Source: Enoplosus armatus (Eukaryota; Chordata; Actinopteri; Centrarchiformes; Enoplosidae). Taken from it: 64,000 bases of DNA. Below are positions 44,634-55,500 of this stretch, piece by piece (position 1 is the first letter of the stretch; each line of letters starts with the position of its first letter). The position numbers and the translations under genes were made by a program. The DNA lies in the NCBI RefSeq assembly GCF_043641665.1, contig NC_092194.1:15544798-15608797 (forward strand). Direction: 5' to 3'. The notes under the pieces are model-generated. The model was not told the origin of the DNA. It saw nothing but the letters and a program-made list of their open reading frames with translations, and did no database searches.

Positions 44634-45039
44634 CTGGAGGGGAGAGCAGAGACACACAAGGAGCAGATGAACTTCCACTGTAGGACAGACAGCTGGACAT
44701 GAGACACTGATGATACCTGACAGAGGCTAACACTACTGTGGATCAGCTGTGTGCAGGATACTGTGACCAGACAGAGGAGAGGAGCTGACCAATGGGAGGA
44801 AATGTTTAACAAATACAACAAAACAGTAAAAATTTCATCATTATTGCATTGAATGTAATGAATCTTCTGCTGAGACACTAAGAATTAAACAATAATATAC
44901 AACGTGACTTAGCTGTAAATGTACTCAAACATTAAAAATAGTGATCATTAAATGAAATCTTTGTATTATATTTATAATGTGTGACAGTAAATAATTCATC
45001 CCTGCAATGACTTTCTTTTTCAAACAAATGTAAAGTCTG

Positions 45040-45095
45040 TATACAGTTAAAGACTTTGTCATCTGTCTGTTTCACTTCCTTTTCACCACTTTAAA
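45040..45095 (-). promoter_or_regulatory. Candidate intronic enhancer in the J2-C2 intron
   Basis: E-box CAGATG (plus CATCTG, 45060-45065) and GGAAGTGAAA (plus TTTCACTTCC, 45070-45079), with the same 4-bp gap and order as at 41905-41924. Identity between the two introns runs for about 40 bp, with only a few mismatches. Confidence 0.55.
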
Positions 45096-45543
45096 CTAAC
45101 GAACTGTGAACGCAAACGACAGCTACACTGGATGTTCATATAAACTCACTTATTTGTTTTATCGGAACATTATATTTCATTTTAACAACTTTTTGACTGC
45201 AAAAATAAAAAATTAAGAGACCTGATGTTATTTTCTGAGCATTAAAAAAAAGTGTACAACCACATTTTGTTATACAAAACTTCAACTGAAAATAAAACAA
45301 GAAAATTAAAGTTGTTTGGCAGATATTTCATATTATTATATTATTATTATATTATAATATTGAAATAATATTAATCTCTGCGCAAAGTTTATGCCAAAGT
45401 GCGATTCCAGCCCAGTTTAATAAATAACAAAATATATATCCAACATATAAAATACCCACAATAATTTCTTGATTTATCACATTATTTAGCTAAATGTAGT
45501 ATAATCTCTCATGTCGTAGAAATTATAAATCAGTGATACTTAC

Positions 45544-45581
45544 AGTCAATGATGAGTTTGGTTCCTCCACCGAAAGTCCAC
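45544..45581 (-). CDS. Immunoglobulin light-chain joining segment J2
   Basis: Reads [12 protein letters not shown]. It differs from J1 only at the first residue (Trp for Tyr). It ends in the donor GACT|GTAAGT for splicing to C2, about 0.9 kb away. Confidence 0.93.
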
Positions 45582-45620
45582 CACAGTGATACAAACTCAT
45601 TAAGTGGCCGTACAAAAACC
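45582..45620 (-). other. 23-RSS of J2
   Basis: Heptamer at 45582-45588, 23-bp spacer, nonamer at 45612-45620. The sequence is identical to the J1 signal. Confidence 0.93.
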
Positions 45621-46276
45621 TCCTGCACTGAGAACAAGCATCTGTCCACTGAAAAAACTCTCTGCTTTTTCGAATAACAAACAAATATTTATACTTTATT
45701 GAATCTGCAAAGCTCGTTTAATGATATGGACTGAAATTATTGTATAAATGAAGATTATTTCTTTAGTTTTGCTTCACTTTTCTACACCTGACAGAGAAAC
45801 GATCACAGTCTGCTTGTAACAAACTCGTTTTTCTCAGTTTTATATCAGTTGATACATGATTCAATGAACGTGATGCTTTTCAATGATGATGATAAAAAAG
45901 CTGATATTAAGCAGAACTGAAATATATTACGTATCTACAGTAAAACCCTGTAAGGGAATTAAAGGCAGACAAACAGACATTTCATACCAACCACAGTGGA
46001 CACAAACTCATCCTTAAATCCTCAACTGCACTTCTAATATAAATCTTTTCTTCTGTTCCATTAAGATCATAGATGGTGTAAATCCAAACATTGTTTCTCC
46101 TGATTTTGTGTCCCACGTTGCCTTCAGTGTGTTGAGAGCAGAGAAATGATTTCCATAGAGAGGAGGCTTTGCATCTTCAGCTGATCCTTCAGTGAACTGA
46201 GAAGGTTTATAGTCCTGTGAGTTCAACACTGCAGGACTCAGATCTGTCAGTCAGCACAGCAGAAACCACAAGCACC
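45621..46276 (+). promoter_or_regulatory. J2-V1d intergenic block with V1d promoter
   Basis: Third copy of the V1 upstream block. Octamer-like CTTTGCAT is at 46167-46174, TATA-like TTTATAG at about 46207-46213, and the V1d start codon at 46277. Confidence 0.55.
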
Positions 46277-46747
46277 ATGACTCTCATCACCATCCTCATC
46301 TGGACGCTGGCCTGCTGCTGTTTTACAGGTTGATTCACTCAGCAACATTTCAAACATGATGTGCTGCCTTTTCTCTCATTTCTGTCTGCTGATAAATGAA
46401 TGATTTGTTTTTGTCTCCAGGATGCAGCGGTCAGGTGACTGTGACTCAGCCTGCAGTAGTGACATCTGCTCCAGAATCTACTGTCACTCTCACCTGTAAA
46501 ACAAACAGAGATGTTTATAGATGGTCTGATGGAGATGAGGGTATGTTCTGGTATCAACAGAAACCTGGACAGCCTCCAAAGCTCCTAATAAGATATGTCA
46601 AAAAGCTTGAATCAGGAACACCGGCTCGGTTTAGTGGCAGTGGAAGCAGCTCTGACTTCTCTTTGACCATCAGTGGAGTTCAGACTGAAGATGCAGCAGT
46701 TTATTACTGTCAGAGTTACCATGTAATAAACAGTGCAGATGTGATCA
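46277..46747 (+). CDS. Immunoglobulin light-chain V segment V1d (kappa-like)
   Basis: Leader exon 46277-46328 (same leader as V1a) and V exon 46421-46747 after a TGTCTCCAG acceptor. Cys23 (LTCKT), the [16 protein letters not shown] core, [16 protein letters not shown] and DAAVYYC are intact. CDR1 reads [11 protein letters not shown] with no extra cysteines. The following heptamer is CACAGAG rather than CACAGTG, which could lower its use. The open frame runs past the signal because the usual TGA in CACAGTGA is lost by this change. Confidence 0.9.
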
Positions 46748-46775
46748 CACAGAGATTTGTTGTCGTACAAAAACC
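46748..46775 (+). other. 12-RSS of V1d with variant heptamer
   Basis: Heptamer CACAGAG (46748-46754; T to A at position 6), 12-bp spacer, nonamer ACAAAAACC (46767-46775). The nonamer is consensus. Confidence 0.88.
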
Positions 46776-47365
46776 TCCCTCAGTCAGACTGCAGAGACAC
46801 TGAGCTGTTACAGCAGGAACCGACTGCAGCTGCTGAAGAGGAAGAGACTCTGACACAGACCACTGAACACAGAGCTGACAGGAACCTCACCAAGCACCAA
46901 CTACACATTCACACTGATAAATATATGGGCACATTAAACTGTATCTTTCAGACTTATTTTGGTCAGATGGCTAAAATCTTATAAAAAGCTTTAATGACAT
47001 CATGTTGCATCTTGCATCACATTAGCAGAAGAACTGTTATTATATACTTCATTCCACTATTTCCCTCCTGTCCTCACAAATTAAGGAAATGAAACTAATA
47101 TTTGCATGCTATTTTCATTCCAAGATTTTCATTTTCCATATATAGAACTCTCAGTCGAAGACATAAAACCATTTACTTTCAGAATATAAACTAAATAAAT
47201 ATAAATTTACTCAAGAGGTATATTTAAGTACATTTTGTAGGTACTTGTAGCTACATGAGTATCCCTATTTTCTGCTTCCATTACATTACATTCAGAGGAA
47301 AACATCTATAACTTTTCCTGCAGGACTCAGATCTTTCAGTCAACACAGCAGAAACCACAACCACC

Positions 47366-47411
47366 ATGACTCTCATCCTCACCTGGACGCTGGCTTGCTG
47401 CTGTTTTACAG
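47366..47411 (+). pseudogene. Orphan V1 leader exon
   Basis: [21 protein letters not shown] leader exon, 6 bp shorter than in V1a and V1d (one ATCACC unit missing), still in frame and with a donor (ACAG|GTTG). The V1-like intron continues only to CACTCAGCAACAT (about 47430); the DNA then becomes a GCTAAC-family repeat and no V exon follows. The upstream V1 octamer block is mostly absent too. Confidence 0.75.
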
Positions 47412-47429
47412 GTTGTTTCACTCAGCAAC

Positions 47430-47935
47430 ATACAGACATTCATGGACCCTAGAGGTTGAAACCTACTGACTTTGGTGATCCCCTGACTCTTCCTCCGGCA
47501 CCACGAGCAGGTTGACATTTTTGTCTTTTAGTGAAATGTCTTAATTAATTATTGTATGGATTACCATTATATTTGGTTTCGATGTCCATGGTGCCCAGAG
47601 CATCTATTCTAATGATTTATGTGATCCTGTGACTGTTCCTGTAGCGCCACCTAGATGTCACATATTCAGTGAAATATCTCACCATCTAGTTGATAGATTG
47701 GCACAAAATGTTACATAGACATTCATGATCCCCAGATGATGAATTCTATTGACCGAGTGACTTAATCTCTAGCGCTACCATGAGGTTCCTAGTTGGGTTT
47801 TTTATTAACTATCAGATGGACTGCCATTAAATTTGGTACAGACTTTCATGTTACCCTCAGGATGAAATGCAATCTCTGACCCCTTTCCTTTGCGTCTGGC
47901 GCCACCATCAGGTAAACATTTTACTTGTCCAATAC
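47430..47935. repeat. GCTAAC-family dispersed repeat, reverse orientation
   Basis: Words such as AGCGCCACC, GACATTCATG and AAATTTGGTACAGACTTTCA, with an end at CAAATACCTGCAAAGCAA, match the reverse complement of the copy at 24.42-24.79 kb. It appears to have removed or replaced the V exon that belonged to the orphan leader. Confidence 0.6.
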
Positions 47936-47989
47936 TTATACAAATACCTGCAAAGCAAATGGAATTCCCATCCACATCTACACTTTGTG

Positions 47990-48080
47990 TTTAGTCAATT
48001 CAATTCAATTGTTATTTATATATCGCCAAATCACAATAAAAGTAATCTCATGACACTTTGCATATAGAGCAGATCTCTAG
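47990..48080. repeat. Teleost dispersed repeat with TTATTTATATATCGCCAAA motif
   Basis: Short copy of a common fish repeat, from TCAATTCAATTGTTATTTAT to TAGAGCAGATCTC. Confidence 0.55.
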
Positions 48081-48799
48081 AGCAGACAAATGTTTGTCAC
48101 TTTTGTACCATCCGTTGATCTTGCACCGTGCATTGTTCAAGACAAGGATTAGATGTTATTGGATTGGTTACAGGTGACGTAGGCAGACATTGTTGGACCG
48201 GACAGAGTCAAATTTGGATCAGTTCCCAGGTCAGCATGGACGCTGTGACGTCAGCAGACGTAGGTCGACTGCAGAATTACGAGACATGCAAACAACACGC
48301 TACACTAACTGGGATGGATGACAACAACAGCTCTATTGGTACTGTAGCTGATATCTCACTGTTTTGAACCGTTCCCGTTCTTCCTTTAGATTATTTTCCT
48401 ATTATCTACAGTCACACATAAATATATCTGATCCACCTTCCAGAGATTCATTTCTGCTGAAATTACAGCAAAAATGTACAGTATACACCATGTTAGTGTT
48501 GCAGTGATCATTTTCCTCAACAGCCTTCAGGGTTTGAGTCCTCCAAGTTAATTTGAGGCTGCATCAACAAGGCATTGTTTATCAGTTAAAGTCCTCACGT
48601 TAAGGCCTCTCGGTGCACGCCCTGACCCCTGGACAGGCGACAAAGCCTAACGTCATGGTAAGATCAAGGGATGTCCTGGACATCGAGGACTGATGCTGGT
48701 GTCTTACCTTTGACCTCTGCCCCCTGATAATCCTGTCCACAGTTCAACTCCTTCACTTACACGTAGTGAAATCACCACTATTGGTATGTCCTTAGAAAG

Positions 48800-48965
48800 C
48801 GACAATTGTTTCAGTACAAACAGTAACAGTCTGGGTGGGCGCCTTCCAAACTCTTAGGAGATCCCAGAGCACACTGGAGAGACTATATATCTCATCTGGC
48901 TCGGGATCACCTCGGGATCCCCCAGGAGGAGCTGGAAAACATTGCTGGAAAATGGATGAATGAGT
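48800..48965 (+). mobile_element. LINE-like reverse transcriptase fragment
   Basis: ACTGGAGAGACTATATATCT, then CTCGGGATCACCTCGGGATC and CCCAGGAGGAGCTGG, resemble the C-terminal coding end of a common fish non-LTR retrotransposon. It is short and degenerate. The family was not assigned. Confidence 0.5.
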
Positions 48966-49204
48966 AGGGTAGATGCCTTGTCTCACTTATAATTCCTTTC
49001 AATAACTTTTGTCTCATGAGTAAGTGTCATCTAATTAGTTAATGGACCCAAAACATGACTGATAGAAGGCTGTAGGACATACATGTTATCAAAAATTGGT
49101 GTTGCTGGTGTTGACTTTGTCCACATGAGAGCTAAATGCATGAAGTCAAAGTTCAAACACCTATCTTATGAATGGGATGACTTGGAGGCGGGTAGTAATA
49201 ACTC

Positions 49205-49537
49205 ATAATGAGCTATAAATGGAGGAGCTAATCAGTGCTAAAGTCTTTATCCTCTTTAATAAGCCTGAGTGGCTGTGGAGGAGCCTGCGTTAGCATGGGA
49301 TAGGGATAATCCTGCAATGCTGTACCAGGAATCAGTCATTCAGCACTTCCTCCTCCTAAGACTGGATAAGCTCCTCAGTGTGAGACAGGACCCTCATTTG
49401 ATCAAGTTTCACTGCCTGTCCTCCGCCTCGGATCTCGTGGAATACATACTGATCGACCTCGCTCACCGGGAGATTCGGATATTTGTTGTTATTCAGGGGA
49501 GGGGGGGGCCTGCTGGAATACGGACCGAGCCTGAATC
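49205..49537 (+). promoter_or_regulatory. Promoter and 5' UTR region of the EAAT gene
   Basis: A clear TATA box (CTATAAAT, 49213-49220) lies about 320 bp before the start codon and would place transcription near 49245. If that is the start, the 5' UTR carries an upstream open frame (ATG at 49317) whose TGA stop (49539-49541) overlaps the main ATG. No splice is needed between them. Confidence 0.5.
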
Positions 49538-52500
49538 ATGATGGCCGGCTTGAAGAATTTGTTGAAGGGTTTGGTGTCGCTGAAAATCAGAGCGTACGTG
49601 AAGGACTATTGCAAAAGGAATGGCCTGCTGACACTCTCAGTCATTGCTGTAATAATGGGCTGTGTGCTTGGATTTGTCCTAAGGTCACTGAACCTGTCCA
49701 CACAGGTATGGATGAATGGATGGATAGAAATTTTACAGGATGCAATAGGCCTGGCATCTTACAGTCTTCCATTATATCACCTTGATAGAATGTAGTGGGA
49801 TTTTTAACATTGTGTGCAAAGTAACAGCCAGTCTGTTGTATTCACTACTGTTGTGCATTGACACTGTAGTTAAAGCCAGTTATGTCACAGCCAGAGTGGA
49901 AGCAGATAGAAGCAGAAAATCAGGTATGACAGAGAACCAAAGGGATCAGAAGAAGTGCAGAAATGGTTAAAAGCTGCTATAATATCTTTATACTGACATA
50001 TAGGATCATTCGAGTACAAGAAGATCATAGTGTTGAACCCACAGAGAATTATTACCTGACTCTGCAGTTCCCCTCAGCATTATAGCTTTAACTTATTGTT
50101 GTTGTTTTACAGCCTGTAACTTCACTGTTTTGGTTCACTCTCACCGCTCTCATAGTGTCGTTTTTGACCACAGATGTTTTCATTAAAAAAAAAAAAAAAA
50201 AAGCTCTAAAAACCCTCTGAACACTACCTGCTCAGCAACAAACAGCTGACAGACACAGTTAACGACTTGCTGGTGAACATAGTGGAGCAAACTATTTCCC
50301 TCAGTAGTTGGTGGACACCAAAACAGAGCTAAAAGAGAGTGAATATTGGACTTACATTCACCAGAAACACAACTCCAGATTAATGTGTTAATAGGCAACT
50401 AGCTGACAAGTTTGTCAGACAGTGTCAACTGAAAAGGTGAAGTCAGTGTTGTGTTTACAGCTTGTTTCCGCTAGCTGCCACACAATCAGTTTTTGCAGGT
50501 TGAAAGGGTAAATGTTATTTGTATGATAAAACTCTCATGATCAATTTCTCTCATCAAAGTTTTTCACCAGTATTCAGCAAATGATTTAGAAATGTTTAAA
50601 TGTATGTTCAAAGGCTATGTGTTCTCCTGACATTACGTTACTGTGATGTATGATGTTCTAAATGGACCAAAGAGCTAATGTATTTTGGCAGAGAATCAGT
50701 GATTAATCCAGAGTGCTCAGCAATGTAACCTTGTGTGCTGGCAGCAGCCCATAAAACACACAACACCATCATCTGCAAAGAAAGAATCTGTGAAACACAA
50801 ACAGCAAAACGCAACAAACATACACATTCACAGAAATGAGCTACATGTGGTTTCTACGAACAAACAATTTGACATGTTTGACATGGACCTCCTTCATTTG
50901 ATCTTAAGCAACTTTCATAAACAGTGTCGTGATGATACTAGTACTAAATAAAAGCAGGTAGAATTATTTCACACTTAAATTCACATACATTTATGACAAT
51001 TAGATATTGAGATATTAAGAAAAACATCTAATTATAACATATGAGTTACACTCAAATGAGACAGATAAATTCTCAAATCACATCGAATCAAAATCAGGAA
51101 CACGTTGTGTTTATATATCAGGTGTACGTGATTATGACATAGCTTAAACAGCAAAGAAATGGGTGCATGACAAAGAGATTTCATAATATCAAAATCAATT
51201 TGCAAAACACATTTCTTGTTCAAGTGCTGAATCCAAAACCATAGTAAAATAAACACTTTTAAAGGGAGCGTTTTACAGTGTTGTAAGTCGTTGGGAGGAA
51301 TAAATCACAATATCAACAGTACAAAATGAATTCACTTAGTATCAGATTTACTTAGCTAACATTGTGTTGTTCTGCACACTACTACACTGTACTAGAAGTG
51401 TGTCCCCACTGGATTTTCAGTTGCAAGATGTTATTTGGTCTTTACAGTATGATGGTAAACTCTGAAAGGGCAGCCTTTTATAGATACAACGTTTGCTTCA
51501 GGTGTCTCTCTCTCTCACACTCAGGCTAAGATCTACTTCTCCTTCCCCGGAGAACTGCTGATGAGGATGTTAAAGATGTTGATCCTGCCGCTCATCACTT
51601 CCAGGTAAGAAAAGTCCTCACCTGTGTTGATCCGGACTTAAATTAACTACAATTACAAACAACAGCAGCGTTTTAAAACTGTTATATTAAACATTTGATC
51701 TTACCTGGGTCAGTGAAGAATTATGAAATGCATCACTCGTCTGATATACCAACAGATAAACAGTCTGATGTTCAAGCACTGACCATGCAAAACTTCCCAT
51801 TCATAATATTTGTATTAACTATTCACATAACGTCACCAAGTCTTAAGTCACTCATAGAGTAAGAGCTGGATTTCCAATTTAGTGTATACGGATTGTTTTA
51901 TTGAGCAATATTAACAATCTTACACTCCATTGTCAAAGAAGAAATATGAGCACAAGTTTTTTCATGTAGCATTCGAGGTTACAGGGGGTAGCTGATTATA
52001 AAAAAAATTGCGTTTTGGGGAAGAATATTTCTTTAGAAGTGAGAAGTCTGGGTAATCCTTGTGGTTAAAACAAGGTGGTAACTTTGAATCTGGTTTGGGG
52101 TGAATTGTTCCACATCATTCCCCCCTCCTTCTCTCAGTCTTTTTGGTTTAAAGTACCATCCCGGGCGGCAGCCTGCCAGAGTTGCTCTTCATTATCTTAC
52201 GTCTTTTTCACTCTTTTAATATTTATTTACTTTTTCTAGATTTCTTGTTCATCAAAGTAGTAAGTTAAGTTATTTGGCTTAGTTGAGCAATGTGGCTTTG
52301 CACGTTCTTTTTTTGTTTGTTTTTGTCATTCAAGAATTTCCTTCGTGATTAATAAAGTTCTGTCTTAACATGCTTAACATCAGAAATCATCAATCTTAAA
52401 ATTGCAACATCTAAAAAGTCACACTGTCACTGAAAATCCAACAGCAATTGATATCATGAAAGAATAATGCTGCAAAAAACAACTTTGATACACCTATCTA

Positions 52501-55500
52501 TTATTATTTCAATTAATTGATAATTGCTCAGTGAATGAAATGTCAAAAACAATAAATAACACCCATCACAAATCACTAATCTCAATGTTTTCTCTTAAGA
52601 AAAAAGCATTAAAAACATCAATTAAAAATTACTCTTTTGTGAAACTGTAATCGTTAAATGTCCAGTGTTTTTTTTTGGTAGTTTACCAAAATAAAGTTTT
52701 TTGAGTTAAAAACTGAGCATTTCACAGTTTAAGCCAGTGTTAATCGGACACCTGCTGTTTTCCCATCCAGTCTTATGTCCGGCCTGTCCGCCATGGACAC
52801 AAAGGCAAGCGGTCGGCTGGGAGTCCTGACCATCACCTACTACCTGTGGACGACATTCATTGCTGTCATCGTCGGTATCGTGTTGGTGCTCATCATCCAC
52901 CCGGGGACGGGCTCAGAGAAAGATGGCCACCATGCAAGTTCAGGGCCTGTTATGACCTCTGCTGACGCTCTGCTGGACCTCATCAGGTAAACGTACACAA
53001 ATGCTATCACACTGACAAAGTGAACATAGCGATGGCAACGCTGTCAATCAAACATTTACCTCACTGAAGTGCCATGCCAGCTCTGCATGCTGCTCTGTAC
53101 GTGACCTCTGGCTTGATTTCATATAATTCTTCCTTCCATGATGTCAACATGCTAACTTGCTGACAATGTTAACAGATGTAGATGTTGAGATATATTACTG
53201 GATAAGTGAACATTTTAACTCGCTGGTGGTGATAGATGGTAACTCATGGGGCACCATAAATATGTGGACCAAATTTCATCGCAATCCACCAAATAGTTGT
53301 TGAGATTTTTCAGTCAGGACCATGTGGTGGACCATGTCACCTCTTCTTTCAGTCAGCTTGGTCGAGATGTTCTTCCTCTTCAGCCTTTCATAAGAGCAGC
53401 CTACAGGACTATACAGCATGTTGTCAAAGTAAACAACCAAATCAGGCTTTCCTGGTAAAAAGATTTTTCTTCCATTTGTTCAACAGATTTCCCATTAGAA
53501 ACAATAAGAAGACGTAGTGACAAACTGGGATTCCAGATTTTCCAACTCTTATCCTATTAGTGTTGTTTTCCAGGATGAGGATTTGTTGCGTAATACCCTT
53601 TAACACTGGAGAAAAACCAGTACCGACCAATTAAATCCAGTACAGACCTTATGATCTCCCTGTGCTTCCTCAGGAACAGGAAGCTCCCTAATCGCAAAAT
53701 CTCCAGGCATCAGTTTGACCATGGGAGTTAACTGCTTTCACAACAAAACAAGGGGAGGCCAGAAGGATTCCAAACATTATAATGAAACAAATAAAATGGC
53801 AGCACATTCGAACCAATTATTACATATGATGAAACCAACCAGAATCTGAATCTACACCATGACGTCTTTTTGTTAGCAAGGGAAGCTTTTCAGCATTAAA
53901 TTAAAGAGAAGGAGAAAACATGCACTCGTAAGATAGTTGCAGTGTCACTCATCTACGCAGCAGGTCGGCTAAGAATAGGGAGACACTTAATTGTGATCTG
54001 TTAAGCCTGCACTTTCTCAGAAGGTCCTTGGGCAATGTTACGCTGTGAGTCTGCAGTCTGGTGTGTGTGTGTGTGTTCAGGCTTACTGCATGTCAGAGAC
54101 CCACTAATACCTTCTTCTTAAACCTGATTATTTTACTGAGCTGTGTGTATCTCTCGCTGTAAGCCAAACGTCAGGTGTACATTTCAGTCCTCTTACGTGT
54201 TTGACAAGCTTTCTGCCTGGCTTCAGTGCCATTGACGTATGCTGTGTAATTACAGTACCAGTACAGGATGCTAGATGTGCACATGCGCCTTCCAACACCT
54301 GAAGGCATGTAGGAACAAAGATCAGACTATTAGAACGGAGTGTAGGACGTATTCAGATCGTTTACTTAAGTAAAAGCAGCATTTCCACATAATAGAAATA
54401 CTCAATTTCAAGTAAATGTCCACTTTGAAAATGTCACTTGTGTAAAAATACGTACTTAATACCAGCAAAATGTACTTGAAGTATCAAGTAGTTCATGCTG
54501 AGAAATGATTGTACTGATGCATTAACATGTAAGTAGCATTTTACTGTTGTAGCTGCTCAAGGTGGGGCTAATGTAGCTTCCTATGTTATATACTGTTGGG
54601 TGGTTGATCTGTTTTCCATGTAAAATCTTTATTTGTAAAGTAACGAGTGAATGCAACGGTCGAATCAATGTAGTGAAGTAAAAAGTGGAGTAGAAGTATA
54701 AAGTGGCGTGAAATAGAAATATTCACATGAAGCATAAGTACTTCAAATTTGTACTTAAGTACGGGACTTCAGTAAATGTACTTAGTTACAATTCACCACT
54801 GCCAACAGCCAGCGTCATTACAATATTACATCAACTAATATTATCTAACCACAATCAGACACTAACACAGATTAACTTTCTATTATCTGTTTGTTATGAA
54901 AATCATACAGGTAATTATATTTCAGTTGGTTTGAAATTCATCAAAATGTCTCTTGAATCTTGTATCTTAGTGTTTAAATTAAATGACTTCACCAACAGAG
55001 TAATTCATTGCATATGAACGTCACTACACCGTAACTGCTTCGGCATTTCATGGCACAGTTAGCTCGTGATGTAGAAGAAAGAAAGCAGCTGAAGATCCAA
55101 AGACAGAAACAGTTGAGAAAACAATCTCTCCACAAGGTCAATTTAGTAGCTGTTCTGGTGCTTTCGAGCATAACGCGTAATCCTCATCAGCAGTTCGGCC
55201 AGTTGTCATGACGTTGTTGTGTGTTGTTTGTGTCCAAATTGGCTTCAAACTTTAAGGTCGAAGTTCATTGTTGACTTTTGAAACAGCAGCTGAAAAAAAC
55301 CAAGGTCAATTTAGTCGCTGTTCTGGAGCTTTCGATCATATCATATGATCTTCATCAGTGGAAATTTGAACATCTACAACTCTGTGAATCTCCATCTGCT
55401 GATCAAGATCATGTGATATGAAAACAGTCACTAAATTAACCTTTTAACCTTGGTGAGATTGTTTTCAGTCTTCAGCTCTTCATATGCACTGTAAAATAGC

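Noticed and set aside
44634..44733. Upstream extension of the C2 frame to a Met at 44733
   Set aside because: The CCCCTCCAG acceptor at 44633, the J phase and the alignment of the Ig domain place this part in the intron.
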